A program made the position numbers and the translations under genes. DNA of 64,000 nt from Spirogloea muscicola (lineage: Eukaryota > Streptophyta > Zygnematophyceae > Spirogloeales > Spirogloeaceae), in contig WELB01000003.1 in assembly GCA_009602725.1 (NCBI GenBank), forward strand, positions 341,832 to 405,831, written 5' to 3'. The notes below the pieces were generated by a model. It was not told the origin of the DNA and searched no databases. It was given only the letters and a program-made list of their open reading frames with translations. Each line of letters starts with the position of its first letter. Positions within the stretch are counted from its first letter, which is position 1. Below are positions 13,236-27,904 of this stretch, one piece after another.

Positions 13236-16200
13236 TCACCAGAACGGGCACCACCTGCCACCCGCGCCGCCGCCGCCGCGTCAGTCCCCCCGCCGCCGCC
13301 ATTGCCGCCGCCGCCGCCCGACGTCGCCGCCGCCGCGGGCCGCGCGCGTACCCGATGTAGCTCTGGCACAGGTTCTCGTGGCTCGTCGCCTGCGCCACCA
13401 GCTTCTGCACCTGCGTCGGCACGCCCAGCCCCGCCTCGCCCTCCCGCCCCGCCGCACCGCTGGCGCCGCCGCCGCCGCCGCCGGACCCCTGCTCCATGCT
13501 GCTCGTCCGCTTCACCGCGGGCCCCGGCGGGCCGGACCCCAGGCTCGCCGGCCCCACGGTCGGCGCCTGGCCGGCGCTGCCACCCGCCTGGGACGACGGC
13601 TGCAGGCCCAGCGGCACAAAGTCGCGCCCCGTGAGCTTGTTGCTCATGCGCGTCATCACCGCCACCGCGCGCTCGTTCAGCACCTCGTTGGCGTCGCCCA
13701 GCTGCCCCACCGCCTGGTTCGACGCAGGCCACAGCACACACGGCACGTGAGGGAAGGCTTCACGTCATAGCTTTTGAAGCATGAGGAGGATGCCTAGGAA
13801 ATACCGCGCGTGCGAGACTCGACAGCGCTAGCATTCTAAGCTAAAAATGAACATCCGAAGGACCGAAGGTGGCACCAAGTGCGGACCTGCAGAAGCTCAC
13901 GCTCTCGCACGCCTCGCTGTGGCGGGGATGGCAAGTTGCTGTACTCGTCGTTGCTTGCGGGCCGGATGCCCCCTCCTCCGGCTCCGCCAGCAGTCGCATG
14001 TGGAGTGTCGTTGATGTTGAATAAGCGCCAGTTAATGAGCGGGTCGTGGACGAAGGCCTGCATCATGGGCTCACTTCCTCGTCAGGGCTACCTCTCACCA
14101 AGTGGCAAACATCTTTTACGACAACCACAGGCGATGCTCAGCATGAACATCTCAAACCAGGCCCGCTAGAAACAGAGATTGCTTCGCACCTCCATCATGG
14201 CCATGACGCTGTCCTTGTTGGTCCTCAGGACCTGCATCACGTCCTCACATGTAAACCGGAAGGTTCCCTCAATACCGCTCACCTCCATCGCTTTCACCAG
14301 CATCCTGGTCAGCCGGAATGGCACCTGCATGCACATATGCACTCTGAGCAGTACTGCCTGACCTGAATCTAATGCAGTGCTTGCAAAGATGGTGCAGTAC
14401 TCACTATTCTTATGTTGGTCCTTCTTCGCAAGTTAGCTGCTAGGCGACTTGCACGCACCTAGACAATGTCTTCCTACATACACTCTGCTGCTTGGATGGC
14501 TGTCATAAAAAAGATCGGGTCATCAGCATACACTCCGAGTGCTGACCTTCTCCGGGAACTTCTCCCGATTCATCGAAGCTTCAAAGCAGTCCCCAAAGTC
14601 GATGTGGATGACCTTGCCACTGCAGAATGGCACATGGTCATGTGTGAGCGCTTGATAGTACAAAGTAAGCTCCCATCTCGAGCACTCGGAACAGCAGACC
14701 ACCTGCTCCAATTTCAGCTTGCAACAGACATAGTTGGTTACCTATGTCTGTCAAGCATGAGATTGCTTGGATGACGATCGCCCAGTCCAAGGAGATAGCC
14801 CACCTACCAGAGGTAGAAAAGAGGTATAATGATATTAGCTGTCTGTAAGCAATTGTGCGCTTCAAAATACATGTGAAAGATCAGCTTAGTGAGCAAAGCA
14901 CTAACCATGCTCATAACCGCCAGACTGCGCGTGTAGCTAGTTCGTCGGTCAAGCCACACTTCCGAGCTACGGCTCTTCAGCCATAGGACCTGGTCAAGGA
15001 CAAGTGCAATGCTGAATTGAAGTTATTTATTTACTCATTTAAGTTACGCCACTGAACGCGGCAAGTGCCAACAACAACATGCTGCGAACACCATTGCCAA
15101 TTTGGCGAACGCCACAGCCACATTTTGAGGGCCCATGAGCACCTTGGCAAGATCGTTGCCAGCTGCATTTTCCAGCGCATGTTCAAAGACTTCCACCTTG
15201 GCCATGAGTGTAAGGTGCTCATAGTCTGGAGCGAAATTGAGCATCACGCGATGCTCCACATTGACCTGAATCTGCAGGACATGAAAAAGCAAGCCCCTCA
15301 ACATTCTGACCCTCCTCATGCGGTGCTGCTGTCTCAGGAAGCCTGTCAGAGATGTGCTGAAGAGAGCATTGCCTTGCGAGCTTCCCGGTAGTCTCGAATC
15401 AGCTGATGGAGTGTGTCGCAGTTAGGCACCCAGCCAATAAGGCCGCTGTTTGGAGAGAGTGGGATGACTGCATAGCGCTGGATGCTGAGATCCTTCTCTG
15501 CCGTGTGCCTGGCATTTGCCAAGAGTGTATTGACAAGCCCAAATAGCTGTAGACAAGTGTCACCCCAAGTGGACAGGAAAAATCATAAGTTTCCTGTCAC
15601 ATGCTCGCTCAAAGTGCAAGACAGCATGCAAGCATCAACCTGTACAATATTTCATCACAAAGCGTGGGACCAAAGCAGCCCTTGCAAAGCACGTTCAACC
15701 TGCATGACACGCTCGTCCTGCCGCAAATCCTCGTGACCCTTCAGCAGGAACATATACTCTAAGCCATCTGAGCCATAAATAGTGCACTTGCGGGGGCGCT
15801 GCTTCGAGGTCATGACTATCAATTGTGGTGCAAAGCCAGCAATAGTAATTACTGGTGCACCTGTAGGAGCAGACCACCAAAAGCTAGTCAGAAAACGTTG
15901 TGCACTGAGACTGCCTATACGTTGGGCCATTGGAGAAGAAACCTTCTACTGAAGCAAATTTCCTGCCAAGCCCTGCTGGCCTCACCTGCCCGATAAGTGC
16001 CAGGAACAGCTAACTCCAAGTTGCGTGCATTCACAAGAGCTGGCGAGACGTACTGCAATTGTGAAGGATGGATTGAGGTCAGCATAACATTAGCTTCAAT
16101 ACTGCACGAAAGTGTAAGACGAGGATAAGGAAGTACTCTACGAGAAGTGTGTCAACCTGTGGCGCAATGCAAGTGCCATGCCCAGGGTCCAAAGATGTGA

Positions 16201-19200
16201 TCAGACCTCAAGGTCCAGCGTTGTGAGACTTGGGAGCTGCTTGTTGATGCGCTTGAAGACATGATAGTATAAATCCCAAGCCTGCAACATAAGCACATAG
16301 TACAGCATGTAACGATCAATCATTCGATAGAAGCAAACAGTCCATACATTCAGCTGCTTGGGATGAAGGGGAGTGTGGTAACCTGAGTCAGATCTGCCTC
16401 CCTGCCCGTGCGACGATAGTTGAGGCAGCAATCGTTGGCCTCCTGCAGCTCATGTCCATAAGCCTGCACGACAATGTTGAGCTCAGCTGGCTGCCCTGTT
16501 CAGACGAAGGCATCTGTGTCTGTCAAGAAGCAGTATTTATTTTGTAGATCAAGCTTGGTCAGATGCTCGACCTGGACAAATGCAATCTCTTTGAGGGTCT
16601 CTGGGGCGCGGTCCAGCATTGCGTGCAGAGGCTGGAGTGTCTGGAGCATGCCCTCCACGTTGCGCTCGCCGAAGAAGAGGCGCGAAGCCTCCTCAAGCGT
16701 CTCATGCCACAGCTCATGCCACAGGATGGCAACGCGGATGAGCTCGTGCGAAACCAGCTGTGCCTGCTGCACCAGCGTCGCGCTGCGGTGGCGAACCTGG
16801 TCCACCACGAACTGCGCCGCCGTGCGTCTTGCATTGCTCATGCTCTTGCAGGCCACGAGCAGCGGATACATAAGCGCTTGAGGGTGGTGCGCGCCAATCT
16901 GCACTAGGAGGCCCTGGATGAGGCTCCGCACGCCAGCTACTTGACTGTGGATGCGGGCAATCATCTGCGGGATGACCAAGAGCCACGTGTCGACGCTAAC
17001 GTGGCCAAAGCCGTCCCGCAGGGCCGCCTGTACCTCCGGAGCGGCGCCGTGGTTGAACCACAGCGTCAACAACCTCAAAATGTCCTGCAACCAGACAATA
17101 ATACACCTTTTTGGTCTTGACTATCAACTCCCAGGCATCACTCTTTGGGATCAAGAGCAAGGCAATAGAAGACATGCACGCAGCTATATTTGCGGTCTGT
17201 CAACCTGGAGGCAGTCGTCGCCGCTGCAAGTAGGTGATGCTGCCGAGAGGGCAATTGATCGAAAGTAGCCCGAGATGGCGGCGACTACGTGGCGCAGAGC
17301 CGCTTTCGATGCTCCTCTGTCAGAGCTGGACATGTAGTGGCTCATAGCTGCCGTGTTGAAAAGAGCCCATTTGTGCCATGCTTTGCCCCAGCCTCGTGCG
17401 GCCTCTGTGGCAGCTCTGAGAGACGCACCGACCACTGCAAAATCAAGCAGCATGTTAGAGTCTGCTCCATCCACAACTGTGAAGGAGAACCCTTGTGAGA
17501 TTCTAATGCAGTTTTACTCTTGAGTCATTTTGGAAACTTGGATATTGTAATCAGATGCGCAACATGCTATAGCAGAGTATGGCAGTGTTCATACCACGGA
17601 TGTTGCCGTCATCTAGCGCAGGGTGCAGAGCCCAGTGCCAAAGCCCTAACTTCAGATGGACCCTTGCCAGCAATGGCACTGTGCGGGCCGCCGCAGACAA
17701 GGGGAGGAGAGAGGTGGACAGTGAGGGCGACTGGCCCGACGGCGACAAGTAGAGGCTGGGCGAGGTGCTGAGCCCGTTGGGATACGCCGATGCCCCTGTT
17801 TCCTTGTCTAGACGTGCTGCGAGCTCTGTGAGGCTGTCGTACGCGCGGCACTGGTTTGCCTCTCCGCCCAACGACCAGACATGCTTTAGGTACGCCAGCT
17901 CGACCTGCGGCGGTGCCGGCGGCCCTTCTCGCTCCCTATCGCTTGTATTGGGGTCATACTGGTCACGCAAAACGACTTCAAGTCAAGACAACTTCTACTT
18001 GATCATTTGATTCACTAAACAAGGGTCGTCTGATATAGGAGATGCTAATGCTAGGTACTGTAATAAGATGGAAGAAGTAGCTGCAAGAGGTCAACCAGAA
18101 GATACTCGACCAACAATCACAAAGGCTAGCCAAAAAATGTTGTGTCTTATTCACAAAGCCAGCAACAACAGAACAACAAGTGCAGATCACTCTCGAAAGT
18201 ACCTGTTTCTCTTTGAGAGACCCACCTGCAGGAGCTTGAGGAGGGTGGCCTCAGCTTGCGGGACTCGCCCATGCTTGCGGCATAAGCTAGCAAACTTCAA
18301 CCAGGTGGCTGCATCCTCCTGCGCTGGCAGCACCAGAGAACGCACAGCAAGCAGAGCTTGCCAGACCTCCAGGTTGCGCTGGCTACCCATGATGCGGTCG
18401 TGCCACATCTGCCGGATGAGGGCCGCCCTGTCTTCAGCTGCTGGATCACCGACGGGCAGCGTGCAGTAGTCTATGACCTGCATAATTTGCATCAGCGAGT
18501 TTGATCATTTCTCAGATACGTATATTGATCTTGCCTTTTCTTCAATGCATGTATTCCTCATACAATGCACTGAGACAGCTCAACAAGGAGTTAGCGAGCA
18601 CTCGGTGCATAGATGTCATGTGCTGAAGCATTGTCACAATGCCTTGACTTCCTACTCTCAGCACACTTCAGATACAAGAAATGAATGTCGGCAAGGTCTG
18701 CACCTCCTCCAGCTCAGCCAACTGCTGGACTCGTACCATGTCGCTGTATGCTCGCTCATAGCTTTCCAAGACCTGCAAGTGCAGTGTTTGCCATTGAGAC
18801 ACTCAGGCCATATTCCTTGATAGCAGTACAGAGACCACGTCAGAGAAGCCCCAAATACAATAACGCGACAAAGTACATGCAAGGGCAAGCATGATCAGGC
18901 CAAAGTAGGGCAGGGAGCTCAAGTATTTGCACTGAGACGGACCAGAGCGGCAAGCTCGGTTGCCAGCAGCTTCCGTGCCTGTTCCACATACTCGCGACCC
19001 TCTGCATACTGCATAGCCTCCAGGACGACAACGTCAACAAGCTTGCTGAGCTTGTTGACGCATTGCTCTTATGGCCAAGCGTCTCACTGATATATGCACC
19101 ACATTTGAGTAGCACTTGCGGAAGCACACAAACCTGAGCGCGGCGTACGCAAAGCACAGCACGGAAGAAGGCACCGTCTGAGGCCCCAGTGCCACCACTG

Positions 19201-22200
19201 GAACCCGCATGCCCGGAGGTCGTGTGCAAATTCATGCGGCCAGCCAGTGTTGTGAGTTCGCTGCTGCCATCATCAAGCACCGCCACGTACTCGGCCATCT
19301 CATCCCACTCACCCATGTTCCAGGCAGCACTAGCAGCCTGTAGCAGCAGCAAGCCAGAGATGACAGAATATCAGCCCTGATACAGTTCTACCAGGCTTCA
19401 CACTTGGCCAAGGCGGTGCTAAGGGTCTTGTTACGCACCATTGGGGCCATCTCAAGGCGGGCAGCAGATTCTGCAGGGGCCCAAGACTCACGGCATAACA
19501 CACTGAGCTCCTCTCTCCGGGCAAGTGCCGCCAAACAGCGCATACGACCTGCAGACACAAAGTATTCAGATCGCAATACATGACTGCAGAGCTCATATGG
19601 ATGGAGTAGGAGGTGGCAAAGGAGGCACTGCACTCACCAAGAGTTGCCTCAAGCACTGCATGCGGACTGGTAGCAGAGGCCGCTTTCCTTGCGTAAGCGG
19701 CCAATGCCTCATCCCATCGCTGCAATTTCTCATACCTGAAGTCCAAAGTCGCAAGTCAACCGGGCAGTTCAGTCTCAGTCTGGCTGCTGTCATACAAAGA
19801 GGGATGCGCTACTGAATCAAGGCACACATACATTGAGTGTGGGGTTTGACATCAAATTACCAGGATTCCTTCAATACCACGGCCAGATTCTGTTGCGCAT
19901 AAACCAATATTCCCACTGCTGCCTGTTTGTGTCCACCTCACATAGGTGTTAGATACTTGCAAGTGTTGCTGCAATCAACAAGAATTTACTCAGGGCAACG
20001 AGAAGCAGAAGAGGTGCATCATGGGAATAGCCTCAGGAGAGGCTGGACCAAGTTGCCAAGGCAAGGGCTGAGAACCTCGTGTTGATGGAGCTGGTTGTTG
20101 ATATGAATGAGCGCCTCCACGGTTGTTGTGGGGCTCTCCTCAAACTCCATCTCCTTGTAATGCAGGGCTTTTGCAAATGCATGACACTGGATGAAGGCAA
20201 AGCAGGAGAGTGTATTGTGCACCTCTGTCTTGTCAGCAGCCAGTCAAAACAACCACGATGCAGAGACCATATAGAAGTCCTTGTGGTCTACCAATTTTTG
20301 CTAGCCCACCTTCTCAGCAAGGGCCCCAAGTGTCCGTATGTCCACCCGCAAGGGCTTCTCATCGTGCTCCATGAACTCAGCAAGATTGAGAAGGGTCGCC
20401 AGGATCTCAGGGGGAATGTTTGGCGAGGCAAATGCAGCTTCCAAAGAACGCACAAGCTGGTCTTGGTAGCCCTCGTTAAGCTCTGTCCAGCAGCTTACAA
20501 ACCCGGCGGCAAATAGCTCCCGCGCAACATGAGGCTGATCAGTCAAATGGGGGTGGCATCAGCACACAAATACAGATGTGCAAACTATCAGCACACAAAT
20601 ACAGATTTTGTAATGCTCACAAGATAAACCAAATGCATTAGATGCTTGGCAAAGTGATGATGTGCCTTTCTTGCAAATCTCGAGGGGAGATGCGAGACGA
20701 TTTGTACTTGCAGCTGTGCAAGGCCAGCACAAGTGCGCAGAGCTGGGGAAGGTGACTCCTTGAGAAGCTCCACACTGAAGTGGCGCATCCACTCTGCCCA
20801 GTCCTCTTTGGTGCTTCTTTGAGACGACTCCCATGCTTTACGCAGGTGCCCCTCGTTCACCTGGAAAGACTTGCTGCCTCAGCCCCTTCCATGGAAAACA
20901 AGCAACAGTTGCTCAAGTCTCTACCAGCGGCCTGTTTCTAGCAATTAGCTGCAGGGAATTCCAGAGGCACGGACCTTCAGGTTGCGAGCAGCAGCAGCAA
21001 CGTCTGGTCCTTCGCCATCAAGTTGGTCACCAGGATCTGGGTCAAAGACCGTGGACCCACTGTAGTGGAAAGGCCCTAGGCTGTGTGCCCCTAGATCTTG
21101 CTTCAGAGAGGGCTGGACGGCGATGGCATCGCTCGGCATATGGGACTCCCTCCTCTGCAGTACTCCCGCAATGCTCTCAAACCGCAGGTGCTGCAATTGA
21201 GAATACGACGTCATACCAACGTCACTCAGACAGGCAGATTATACAAGGGCAGGCAGTGTAAGTGCTTGACGCAAGCCTCCTGTACCTGAATGTGATGCTT
21301 CCGCAGGAGCTTGCGAAGTGCTGGCAGGAACACTATGAAATCTGCACCAGATGTCACTGCGAGAGCGCAGATGGCCTCCACTGCGTCTCGGCGCAGTTCT
21401 TCAATACTCCTGCCACATAGTAGACCTCTGCCATCAGACTATGCTAACTGGCTCATTATTGGTATCTGAGGGTGATGCAGATGACTTCTCACCCGTCAAG
21501 GACTCGCATGAGTGGATGAAGTAAGGCAGACGTGTAACCTGCCACCTGAATAACCAGCAAAACAGTGTCAACCTCAATACATTGCGCACAGGGTCTCAAG
21601 CGAGCTGGAGGGACAGGTGGTGCACATATGCAGACACACTACCAAGCACATGTCGGCAGTGGAAGGACAAGGCATGCTGACGTCCATACTACAAGCTGAG
21701 CACTTGCCTGCATGGAAGGGACGAGGCGTGCAAGCGTGTAGATGACGGCTCGTCGAACGTCCAGAGGGGCATCTGTCACTCCAGGCTTAAAGAGCCGAAC
21801 TAGAGCCGGCAGGAGCATCTGCATGTGCTCCTCCATGCTCCCTGCTATGGCAGCGTCATAGGGATATGCAGCGTCATTGAAGCTGAAGTCAAACAGGTCT
21901 TAGTATCAAGTCATATCGCCGCACTCTTAAGGCCACAGTGCTGACCATTGAAAACTTCAAAGGCGTGAAGGACAGGTGGAACATAGGCATAGTCGTTGGA
22001 GCGCTCGGCGTCTCCAAGGACCTGTATGCAACGAGGAAGGACCTCGCCCAGGTACATGCGGAACTCGTCATTCAATGCTCGGCACAGGGCCTCCACCAGG
22101 TTTAGTACCTGCAAGAATATGCATTTGACAGTCAGCCCATTCGGTAGCCTGCAATCTTCACTGAGAGAAACATTTGTTGGCCCTTCGACGTAAGACGTAC

Positions 22201-25200
22201 CGGGGAGGCTGTGGCAGATCTTGTGGAGGTGGGTAGCAGAAGCACCGACCAGTAGTCGTAGACTAGGGCCAGCAGCTCTGGTAGGTATTTGCGAATGTGC
22301 TGACATGACAACCACTTGCTGTCAGTGCACACACACAGAACATCAAGAGCAGTTCAACCCGTGCAGCATATGAAGGAGTTGGCAGCACACCTGGCGGACA
22401 ATGTTCACCAGCTGCGCAAGCTGCCAGAATAAAAACTCTCGCAAGCCTTCTTCGCAGACTCGGATGACGTGGAAGAGGTCCGGCATCACCTATGCAGAGA
22501 TCAAGAGGTTAGCTTCCTTGCTGGCAGGATGCTATCATGGACAATGGTCGCAGCATGACCCAGGTCACAAGGCCTCCAAGGATGTTGTGACGTACCTTTG
22601 GCAGGTACGGGATGCATGCAAGCCCCATTGACTGCACCAAAGCCAGGAACCATCCAGCATGTCAGAGGAGAGGGCAGCTGAGATGACCCACTCAGAAGCA
22701 CACTATGGGGATTATTTGGACACAGAATAGGGTGGCGGGCTCGAGAGTGACGACCTTGAATATGTACATGAGGGAGCCGACGACGCGCTGGTGGTAGGAC
22801 GACATCGCGGGCTCGCGGAGGATGCGCATGAGGGCTGCGATAGCCACGGTCGGGTAGTAGTCCTCGGATGACGTAGGTGACAGGCCCCCGCTTGGGAGAA
22901 GCAGCAGGGCGTCAGCAGCTTCGCCGCCACCTGCACCAGCAGCGCCTGCCTCGCCCCAACCACCCCCACCTCCTCCAGCAATCGCCGCTCCCGTGGACCG
23001 CGCCTGCAGCCCATGCAAGGTGCCACCCGTGTCCAGGGCCTCCGCTTGCAAGGCCGTCAGGTTCCGCTTGTGCACGTGCGGATCCAGCGCCCCCATGATG
23101 CCTAGTACCTGCCACCTCCGCCAAGCATGTCAGTCAACCGACACACAGGAGTTTCAATGAAGGCCCGGCACAAATGAGCTTTGTAAAGGCTGGTGTCGCT
23201 TGGATGGACACTCGCCTTTAGGACCTCCCTTCGGGTGGACCAGGCAAGCTCCCCATTGAGGAGACGCAGCAGGAGGGCGAGAAGCTGCGGGTAGTCTGAG
23301 TAGGGCGCCACCACGTACCTGCAACACGCATTGTGAAATGAGCGCGCAAGCATCAGAGCTTCAGACAATGTAGATCACACAGACAATAGTTTCTAGTTGC
23401 AGGCACGCACCCTGTGCTCTCCACAACAAGGCCCAGCGTGGTCACGGCTATCTCCCGCTTGCCAATGGCTCCGCCGTCCTGGAGCGCTTCCACTATGAGC
23501 GGCATGAGCTGCCCCAGGTATGGCCGCATAGCCCTTCCCCCCTGGTGCATTTTGGCCATACACAACAATGTCATCGTCAAGAATCAGGCATTGAGACCCC
23601 AGAATGCAGGTATAGGTGACAGAATATGTGCCTGTGCATACAAACTTCCAAGCATTTCTACTCTACATAATTGGTGATTAGTGCTGATAGAGGCACATGA
23701 CCCTCTCATTGTACCAGCACTTGCAATCCAAGCGCCATACATCAGGCCTTGGTGCTCATATCTCAAAGGACATACCACTCGGGCAAGCTCCCCTATGGTT
23801 GCTAGTATACTAGCAACGACACTGCTCGTGCCACTGCCACTTCCACCAGTGCTGGATGCGGAGCCCTCGCGTAGCTTGGCTACCAGAACCTGGAAGCAAG
23901 GGGACTCACTGAGGCATGTAAGTCCTCAATTCATACTGCAGAGATGGACTGAGCATTGAAAACAGCGACCTTCCTCATAAGTGTGTCGTTGCAGCGACAT
24001 TCATGAGCAGACGAAGCAACCTCCCTTTGCAAATTTCGAAATGACATACATATCAAGTATTGACAGAGCTACATCCTTCACATATCTGTGTCCCAGATAA
24101 GTGGCAAGAACCAAAGACAGGCTACACTATGACTTCCTATATCCACACTGGAAGAACTGAAGCAGCACACAAGATGCAGCAAGGGGATGAAGGCCTTCAG
24201 GTACATAAAACACCAAGGGTGTCTACTGTATCACAAGTGCTTTAAGGAACACCTCTGGTGCTCAAGTGACTGTGTTGGTGGCATACAGAAAAGATGACGC
24301 ACACCTTGAGTATAGGCGAAATATAAGGCTGGACCAAGCGTGTGCAAGCTCGGATAAGATCACCCAAGAGACGTGCACTTTTCTCACGATGCTTGTTGTC
24401 CGTGCTGCCAAAGCAGGCAAAACGATTATCACTTGCAGAAAAGAGCAAGACATGCAGACAATGATCAGAGTGGTTGAGGTATGAATAAGCTTCAGAAGGT
24501 ACCTGTGCTCAAGGTCTGTTAAGAGCTGTAAGAGGTAGTGGCGTAGGGCTGGCAAGACATAAGCGGGATTTCGGCTTGCAAGGCGACCCGCAAGGACAAC
24601 AGCCAGCTCCCGCACTTCGCAAGCCTGGAGTGGAGGATGCTTAAATTAGATCCTCATCAAGCATAAGCACGTGGCTGTCGCCACCTCCCACAACATGTTC
24701 TCAAGTCCATCTTAGGAGGAACAGTTGTGGCTCCTCCAAGGGGGCAGAGGCTGTGAACATCGAGCACACAAGACTACTGAGTGTTGCACAAAGAGCAATG
24801 TGCAACCTCATCATTGAGTGCGATGAAGATGGCACCCAGGTTGTCAGCCTGTCCCAGGAAGTCGTCAAAGCCTACATCGGGACGGAACGATGCAAGAATC
24901 GCCTTCCGAACACCAGAGTCGGCGTCCACAACTGCGACAACTAGGAGGCGGCTAACCACCTGTTGCAACATTGGCTAGTCTCATCAGTGAATAGAGATAC
25001 AGGCTGTCCTTTGGTGTCAAGCCACTGAATTTGCTCAGGCATGCACAGATGTGGCTCACAAATGACGGATGCGCCAGCAACAAATGCTTCAATCTTGCAA
25101 CTGGCAAATGTAGCGCTTGATCAACACACAAGACCTTTCTTGTGTGTCAGCGACTTGGATAACAGCTGAACCAGCCAATCAAGCACATGGGCCATGACAC

Positions 25201-27870
25201 CCAATCCTAAATCTAATCTGCCCAGAATGTCCGATTGGCAGCAGGATGCACAAGTACCTCCTCCACAAGAAGCCGTCGTTGCCGGTATGAGATGGGCCTT
25301 GCTTGAGACACTCTTGAAGAGGGGCCCCCTACTGCAGCCGTGCCCAGGTGCGAAGATGGAGAGCTGGGAATGGAGGATGGTGATGGCTGTATCGCGAGAG
25401 GGGAATGAGATGCCGCAGCTGCACATGACTGCTCAAGCAGCCGGCAGCAGCAAATGCCGGCTTCTTGCCGGGTTGAGGGGTCGTCGTCGTCCAGATACTG
25501 AACCACGGTCTCCTTCACAAACTCTAGCAATTCGTGGCCCTGAACGACAGACAAGGGCACAGCAACCTCAGAATCATAGCAGCTGAACGGACCATGATGC
25601 AAACGAGCTGGCTGTGCTGGACAAGGCTGTCATCAGGAGGTGTGCCAAGTGGTGAGCCAAGTGGTGAGAATGTTGGAAGATAGTAAATTTAGCAAATTTC
25701 AAGCAATTTGGCAATGCTTGGTATGGCAATAGTTGCTTCAAGACCTGTAGATTGAAGGTGGCAAGAGTGCGCAGCGCAAGCTGCGTGAGGGCAGTGCTGG
25801 TCAGGTCCCCAGGCATGGAGGAGGCCCCTCCGGGAGAGGAGCCGCCATGGCTGATCCGAGGGCCAAATGAGCCGCCCGGGACGTGACCATGACTTGCCCG
25901 GCCAGAGGATGCCGCATCGCGGTAGCTCTGCTTCGTCAGGATGCCAGCAACGGTGTCCAAGAGGCGCGCTTGGATTGCTGGCAGGAGCAGGGGGAGGCTG
26001 AGGAGAGGACAGCGAGGTGAAGCTCAGTAGACGAACCTGACGGGCATCGTGATGCTTCACCAGCAGTAGGGCAAGACTGGCATGGACACGTGCGCACCTG
26101 GCAGCCATTTGCGAGAGCGAGGTGACAAGGGTTGGAGAGAGGCCGGCGGCAAAGCACGGGTCCAGTAAGGAGCGAGCGCTGCTGGTGAACTCGGGGCCCA
26201 CAGCTGCCGCCACTGCCCCCACACAGGCTAGGGCCTCCATGGACGGCCGCCCTCGGCGGGGCACCAGCTGCCCCACGCACCGAGGAGCTTAGAAGGCATG
26301 CGCAGACGGACCACCGCCACAGGCCATCGCATGGTTGGAAAGGTATGGCAAGGTACAACTTGCCCTCTTACCGCGTCGCGCAGGAGAACAGTGATGTGGG
26401 GAAGGTAGGGCCCCAGGGCGCCACCAACAGCGCTGGCCATCTCGCCCAGCGCCACAAACCCGCTGGTGCGCTCTGCTGGGTTGCGCATGACGCCCAGGAG
26501 GTGCTCCATGCAGATCTGGAGTGGGCACGCCAACAGCGACCAAGACAACATTGAGACGGAGGGCCCACACGTCCCTCTCGATTGGGGAATGCAATGGCCA
26601 CACACAAGTAGCGCAACTGAGGCAGCCAGGGTGACCCTTGCCTTGAGGTAGGACGACACAAAGCGGTCGCGGAGGAAGTGGGCGATGCGGGGGAGGAGGG
26701 AGGTGATAGAGCGGCGCACGAGGCGCTCCCGATGGTCGCGGTACTTGAGCACAATGTCAGCCACCTCCTTGTAGCGCGCCATCATGAACTCGCCCGTGTT
26801 TCTGTGCAGCAGGCCCTGCCGGCACCCATTTCAGCGGCAGCCAGAGGAGGGCAGCGACAGCAATGCCGCAGCTGGCGAGCTCTAGGCGAGGCCCCCCCCC
26901 ACTCCAATTTGCTGTTGGAGCCTGCAAGGACCTGAGGAGCTCGCCGATGGCCAGCAGGGAGCCGTGGATGCTCTCCACGGAGGCGTTGCGCACGAGGCCC
27001 TTCTGGGTCTCCTCGAACATGCGGTAGTACCCCTGCACGCGCCAGCGCGTCTCGCGCTTCTCGATGACCTGCAGGCAGGCCCTCAGGGCGTCGCACGCGC
27101 GCTCGCGGATGTGCAGCTTGGGGTCGCGCAGCGCCGCCCAGATGACGTCGATGAACATGGGCACGTGCACGTTGAACACCGTCGGCGCGTTCTCGGCCAT
27201 CTCCTGGGCCAAGCCAAGGACCGAGTCGAATATCAAGGTGGGCGCAAGTACGCTAGCTCCATGAGGAGAGCCAGGCCGGTGTGTGCGTGTGGAGCGGCTG
27301 GCCTCGAGCTCGAGAGAGCACGGCGGCGCAAGCGGGGGCGCGGAGGCGCACCTTGAGGATGAGGACGGCGGCGTAGCGGCGGGAGTCGGGCGTGGCGGGC
27401 GCGTGGAGCCAGTCGAGCGCCTGCTTGACCTGGAACTCGACGACGTCGGCGGTGAGGGCGCCGCCGGTGCGCGCGAGGAGGCCGAGCGCGGCGGTGGCGG
27501 CGAGCAGGACGTCGGGGTCCTGCTTCTCCTCGAAGATGGTGCGCAGCGAGGAGGCGAAGCGCGAGATCTTGGTGGCGTCCTCGCCGAGCTTCAGCGCGAT
27601 GAGCTGCTGGATGGCGCGCACGGCGCCCAGGTTGTCCACGGCGTCGGGGCTGTCCACCAGCGCGCCCACGCGGTCGTACAGCGCCTCCATGAGCCGCCAG
27701 AACGCGTCGCCCGGCAGCTCCCGCGCCTCCTCCTCCACGTGCTCCCGCAGCGCGGCCCGCGCGCCCTCCGCCACCGGCCCCCGCGCGCACAGCTCCGCCA
27801 GCAGCCGCCGCACCGTGTCCGGCGCGCCGTGCCCCGCGCCGCCGCGCAGGCTGCGCTCGCCGCGCTCCAT
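13236..27870 (-). CDS. TOR: Target of rapamycin (TOR) serine/threonine kinase, complete
   Basis: Catalytic subunit of TORC1, the growth regulator. I could assemble 48 exons from ATG 27870 (27870-27352) to the last exon 13254-13236, every junction in frame, about 2,616 aa; Arabidopsis TOR is about 2,480. Landmarks: N-terminal HEAT repeats (exons 27870-20310); FAT domain (about 20186-16572; [28 protein letters not shown]); FRB ([34 protein letters not shown], 16281-16207); kinase ([16 protein letters not shown]; catalytic [12 protein letters not shown], 14803-14742; [20 protein letters not shown], 14619-14547); FATC ending in WCPFW. The serine and the WDLYYHVF aromatics that contact rapamycin-FKBP12 in mTOR are kept. 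A Gly/Ser/Ala-rich insert precedes FATC. Introns at 26641-26516, 23215-23109, 21707-21546 and 15372-15272 use GC donors. A LINE scrap starts about 35 bp upstream of the ATG. Confidence 0.97.
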
Positions 27871-27904
27871 GGCTGGGCGCCGGGGGAGCGGGGTCACGGC
27901 GAGG

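Noticed and set aside
12748-13746. Single 332-codon minus frame joining TOR C-terminus to the next gene
   Set aside because: It runs through introns and the 37-base N gap; TOR ends with WCPFW at 13236 and a new signal-peptide protein starts at 13157.
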